Shown: piece after piece, positions 62,501 through 64,000 of the stretch
Numbering within the stretch: position 1 is the stretch's first letter
Layout: each line of letters opens with the position of its first letter
From: Rhynochetos jubatus
Taxonomy: Eukaryota; Chordata; Aves; Eurypygiformes; Rhynochetidae
Direction of reading: 5' to 3'
Length of the DNA stretch: 64,000 bases
Assembly: GCA_027574665.1 (NCBI GenBank)
Contig: CM050648.1
Span: forward strand, 63,815,363-63,879,362
Position numbers and translations under genes: made by a program
The notes under the pieces: model-generated
The model's database searches: none
What the model was told of the DNA's origin: nothing
The model's input: the letters and a program-made list of their open reading frames with translations, nothing else

Positions 62501-64000
62501 ACAGTCTCTGAAGACAGAGAGGAGCCTGCTGTCCAGTTGCTTTAAGATTTCCCAGTGTGGCTCTGGGGGCCCATGTTATCCGTGACAAGTGGTGGCCAGG
62601 CAACTGAGCCCGCCAACGCGTTATTTAACAGCGTGCCCAGCTGGTGAGAGGCCATGACGCACAGTAAGGGCTGTTGTCCGTGGAAGTCATGTACACAGCA
62701 CGGACGTCCCAACAGCACACTGTCACAGGCACTGGGGGCTCCAGTTACGGGGTTCGCTGCCTTGAGGAATGCAGGCAGGTTCCCTGTTGCAGTCTTAGTG
62801 CATTTAAGTTCAGGCTGAAGAGTCACTGCTCGCAGCTGAAGGAAGACCTGTAAGAGTTCGATGACCCAAGCAGTGACACCAGTGAGACTTGTTCTAACAG
62901 CAAGGCTAAAAGTTGGTCCACATAAATGGCAGCAGTAGCAAACTGGGGAGATCTGGAGCTCAACATCCTCCTAAGGCACTTCTATATAGTTGCTGTGGGA
63001 ACGGCTCCAGCCCCAGGAATGGGGAGGTGCAACCATGTAACCCATCACAAAATGAAGAGCACGTGCAATCCATGGCAGCCACTGTGAGGGTTATATCCCT
63101 CTTTAATTTGCACCATTTCCCTATAATCCCACAAATCAGTGCCTAGGTTGCCTGCAATGTAGCGGTCTGAGTCTGATAAATCACATCCTGTGCCCAGCAC
63201 GTTGCTCTGAAACATGCAGGTATGGAACCTCACACGTCCCCTGTGGTGAAATTAAACCTGACCCTGCTCGCAGTCAAGTTAATCCCTGGACTGCCATGTG
63301 TACTGAAGATACCAGTTGCTGCAGTAGCTGGGCAACCAATTCTTAAATATTTTTATTTTACCTTCCGACTGCAGTTTCCTTCGGTGACTGACACAATGCG
63401 CTGCTTTCTCCTCTGCAGCTACCCTAGTCTGGGCTGTCAGCAGGTAGGGAGGTGACTGCTGAGAGGTCAGACTTTGGTTCTCATAGCCACTGCTGCTGGT
63501 CGCGTTTGCTACCCTTTCAGCAAGGGTGTTTTAATATTTATTTTTTTCTAAATGTAACTTCGAACGTGCAGGCAGCGTGTCAGGTATCGTGATGTGCCAG
63601 TTCCCGCTTACCGCAAACACCTACTCACTGGTACGCCAGTAACGAGAGCAGTGTCTGATGGCCTTTCACTGCCTCGGATTGCACTTCCAAGGTTTGGCAT
63701 TACCATGAGAAACCAGTGGCAATTCTCCTCCAGCAGCAGGAGTTGCAGGACCTTTGAAAACCTCACTGAAGTGCCTAAGAGAGTATCTGTAGGAGCTTCA
63801 GGACAGGCCCTCACGCTTGTGAGGGCTGGCCTGAACAACTAGGGGTTAATAGATGCTCTCTCGATGAATTTGTCTCTGGTGTTTACGCCAAGGGTTTCAG
63901 AGGGTGGCAGGTCTGGGGAAGGGAGGAGCTTTCCACATTGGTAGGCCCATCTGAGAACTTTTTAATCCTTATTGCTGTTACACTTTTCTATGCCTGCCAG
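62501..64000. other. Slightly GC-richer stretch without recognisable genes
   Basis: 62540-62830 has raised CpG and a 94-codon minus frame. 63594-63842 is open on both strands (82 and 76 codons). No domain, splice pattern or repeat was recognised with confidence. Confidence 0.55.

Noticed and set aside
1-64000. CRISPR arrays, tRNA or rRNA genes, bacterial-type operons
   Set aside because: No regularly spaced repeats, no T-arm-like 'ggttcgaatcc' with paired acceptor ends, and no long or closely packed coding frames were seen. The sequence is avian nuclear DNA.

Overview
The window looks like avian nuclear DNA. The main evidence is five pieces of the 3' end of the CR1 non-LTR retrotransposon, at 151-352, 2131-2217, 25704-25743, 50901-51040 and 62363-62500. 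They carry the familiar bird hallmark: an A/T-rich head of the 'tagaatcatagaat' type, then 'ggaccttaaag', then 'ctgccatgggcagggacaccc'. By eye, the rest is AT-rich, sparsely repeated vertebrate sequence with long A/T runs, short microsatellites and only short open frames. There is nothing prokaryotic here: no operons, no CRISPR array and no convincing tRNA or rRNA.

No protein gene can be named. The longest ATG-started open frames are 142-143 codons. Given the size and composition of the window, frames of that length are expected by chance, and none shows a family signature I recognise. The window is therefore best read as intergenic or long-intron DNA, a gene-desert-like stretch. Two places are exceptions worth attention. 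(1) At 8464-8647 a strong 3' splice site (T8 then CAG) opens directly into a 60-residue, K/E/Q/R-rich frame that ends in TGA and looks like a terminal coding exon. (2) At about 53803-53990 there is a small, very CpG-dense island holding a near-consensus CTCF site. It looks like an insulator, enhancer or orphan promoter in otherwise CpG-poor DNA.

Layout. 1-2.2 kb: two CR1 ends in opposite orientation flank a GC-richer, stop-poor patch. 2.2-8.4 kb: AT-rich DNA with a possible exon at 3374-3549, a degenerate 25-bp ACGT repeat near 4 kb and an A-rich tail at 7.05 kb. 8.4-8.65 kb: the candidate terminal exon. 8.65-25.7 kb: gene-free, with G-quadruplex motifs and a hairpin at 17.5 kb. 25.7-50.9 kb: gene-free, with a 22-bp perfect palindrome at 40.9 kb and a 21-bp tandem duplication at 45.35 kb. 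50.9-53.6 kb: a CR1 end and AT-rich DNA. 53.6-54.2 kb: the CpG island. 54.2-62.4 kb: gene-free, with fossil palindromic-element-like sequence at 57.3-57.6 kb. 62.4-64 kb: a CR1 end and slightly GC-richer DNA.

No previously undescribed multi-gene system is visible. The most testable leads are the candidate exon, the CpG/CTCF island and the ancient palindromic elements.
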